Both the position numbers and the translations under genes were made by a program. From the NCBI RefSeq assembly GCF_964199755.1, contig NC_133901.1, forward strand, positions 21,609,583-21,673,582: a stretch of DNA of 64,000 bases, in the 5' to 3' direction. Position 1 is the stretch's first letter, and every line of letters begins with the position of its first letter. Shown here piece by piece: positions 63,021-64,000 of this stretch. The notes below the pieces were generated by a model. The model worked only from the letters and a program-made list of their open reading frames with translations, was not told where the DNA came from and did no database searches. The stretch is from Larus michahellis. Its lineage: Eukaryota; Chordata; Aves; Charadriiformes; Laridae.

Positions 63021-64000
63021 AAATGACTAAGGCCGTCACTCAGTAATGGGAGGCTTTTCTTCTAGTGGACAATCTTAGCTGTGGTGGCCCTCACGGTAGA
63101 TATTACTCAAATATTTTTGACTCCTTAGTAACTGCAAATGCATTCAGAGCTCCCAATTACTGGGATCACCCATATTTCCCCACCCAATGTGTTGGTTTCC
63201 TACTTCCTATCTCTGTGGCATTTAACATTTTACGAATTGGTGCCCACCTCTGCAAACTTAGAGGATAAGTAATGAGCGAAGCGTCAGGTGTTTGAACATC
63301 ACTGGGCAGGATAGCTGCCAGTGCTGCTAACTAACACTGTATATGGTATTTTTCATCCATTTCTTGCAACAGATGAGCATCCACGTGTTGTAAATAGGGA
63401 AATGAAGGAAAAGGGACGCGCCAATGTTGGCTGGCAAACCAGATGTTCAGAGTCCCATGGCAGTGATTTGCCTTTTAATTCAGATTGCTTCCCTTTTGTC
63501 CCCACTGTTCCAATACACCACAGATGTATTTTCAAAGCTTTAATTCAAGTTTAAGCAAAAAAATATGCTTACAGTGACCACTGGAACTACATCCGAGGAG
63601 GCAATGATATAGTAAGGTGACAAATTCCAAGTTATTCACCTTTTGCCTGGAATTTGTTTATGAATTTATGTAAAATGGTTGCTATTTATTTACTCGCTGT
63701 CTTCTCTGAAGGAGAAAACAACTGGGTTTGTGTTTACAGGTTTATTGGTTTTGAGTCACCAGTGTTTAACTCATCTTGCAGGCTCTTAATGCATTGAAAT
63801 AATAAGGAGGTATGGTAAAAGGAATTTGCTTTGCGTGTCTCATTGCCAATGCAATACTAAATCAGCTTAGTCCTACAAGATGCTGAACTCCCCTCAGGAC
63901 GTGCTGACAGCGTACTTATCTCCCCATACCTTACATGCACGCAGGAATGTGTTCTAGCTAAAGCAAAGCAGTGAGCTTGTCGATCTCAGGTTTGTTTGTC

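Larger units (their letters stand above)
56750..64000 (+). other. MOGAT1: MOGAT1 intron 1, 5' part (at least 7.2 kb)
   Basis: The intron starts with GTAACA at 56750. Recognised inside: a G-run (60792-60808), a compound inverted repeat (61058-61122), an ancient repeat remnant (61730-61790), a T-run near 62446-62459 and a CR1 fragment (62921-63020). I searched for MOGAT1 exon 2 (expected to continue with the second half of the first hydrophobic segment and an FDWHTPE-like motif) and did not find it. The remaining open frames look like chance. Confidence 0.65.

Overview
The window is a piece of a bird nuclear genome. Several truncated copies of the CR1 LINE carry the typical 3' tail (8-bp units related to ATTCTRTG), the genes are split by GT-AG introns, and three neighbouring vertebrate genes appear in the order SGPP2 - FARSB - MOGAT1, which as I recall is also the order on human 2q36. 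No prokaryotic, plasmid or phage features are present. I cannot name the species.

Layout. 1-8977 (+): the 3' part of SGPP2, with two coding exons (882-971 and the terminal exon 8432-8977) separated by a 7.5-kb intron that holds two antisense CR1 fragments and one hAT-like DNA element. 8978-16538: the tail-to-tail interval between SGPP2 and FARSB, holding untranslated sequence and one CR1 copy. 16539-55640 (-): the complete FARSB coding sequence in 17 exons. Spliced, they give an open frame of 1,770 nt (589 codons plus stop), the length of human FARSB as I remember it. The last intron alone is 16.3 kb. 55641-56655: a GC- and CpG-rich head-to-head promoter interval shared by FARSB and MOGAT1. 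56656-64000 (+): MOGAT1 coding exon 1 and at least 7.2 kb of intron 1; the remaining exons lie beyond the window.

Function. The genes do not form a pathway. SGPP2 dephosphorylates sphingosine-1-phosphate and MOGAT1 makes diacylglycerol; both are ER-membrane lipid enzymes. FARSB is the beta subunit of cytosolic phenylalanyl-tRNA synthetase, a housekeeping enzyme. The only obvious regulatory link is the shared CpG-rich interval between FARSB and MOGAT1.

I found no convincing undescribed system. The most interesting observations are a 122-codon upstream ORF whose stop overlaps the MOGAT1 start codon (ATGA), a perfect 19-bp palindrome in the shared promoter, the antisense orientation of all four intragenic CR1 copies, a compound inverted repeat in MOGAT1 intron 1, and an unrecognised small ORF inside the large FARSB intron. 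Product names come from reading translations and memory of the families. Domain limits are approximate, and no database search was run.
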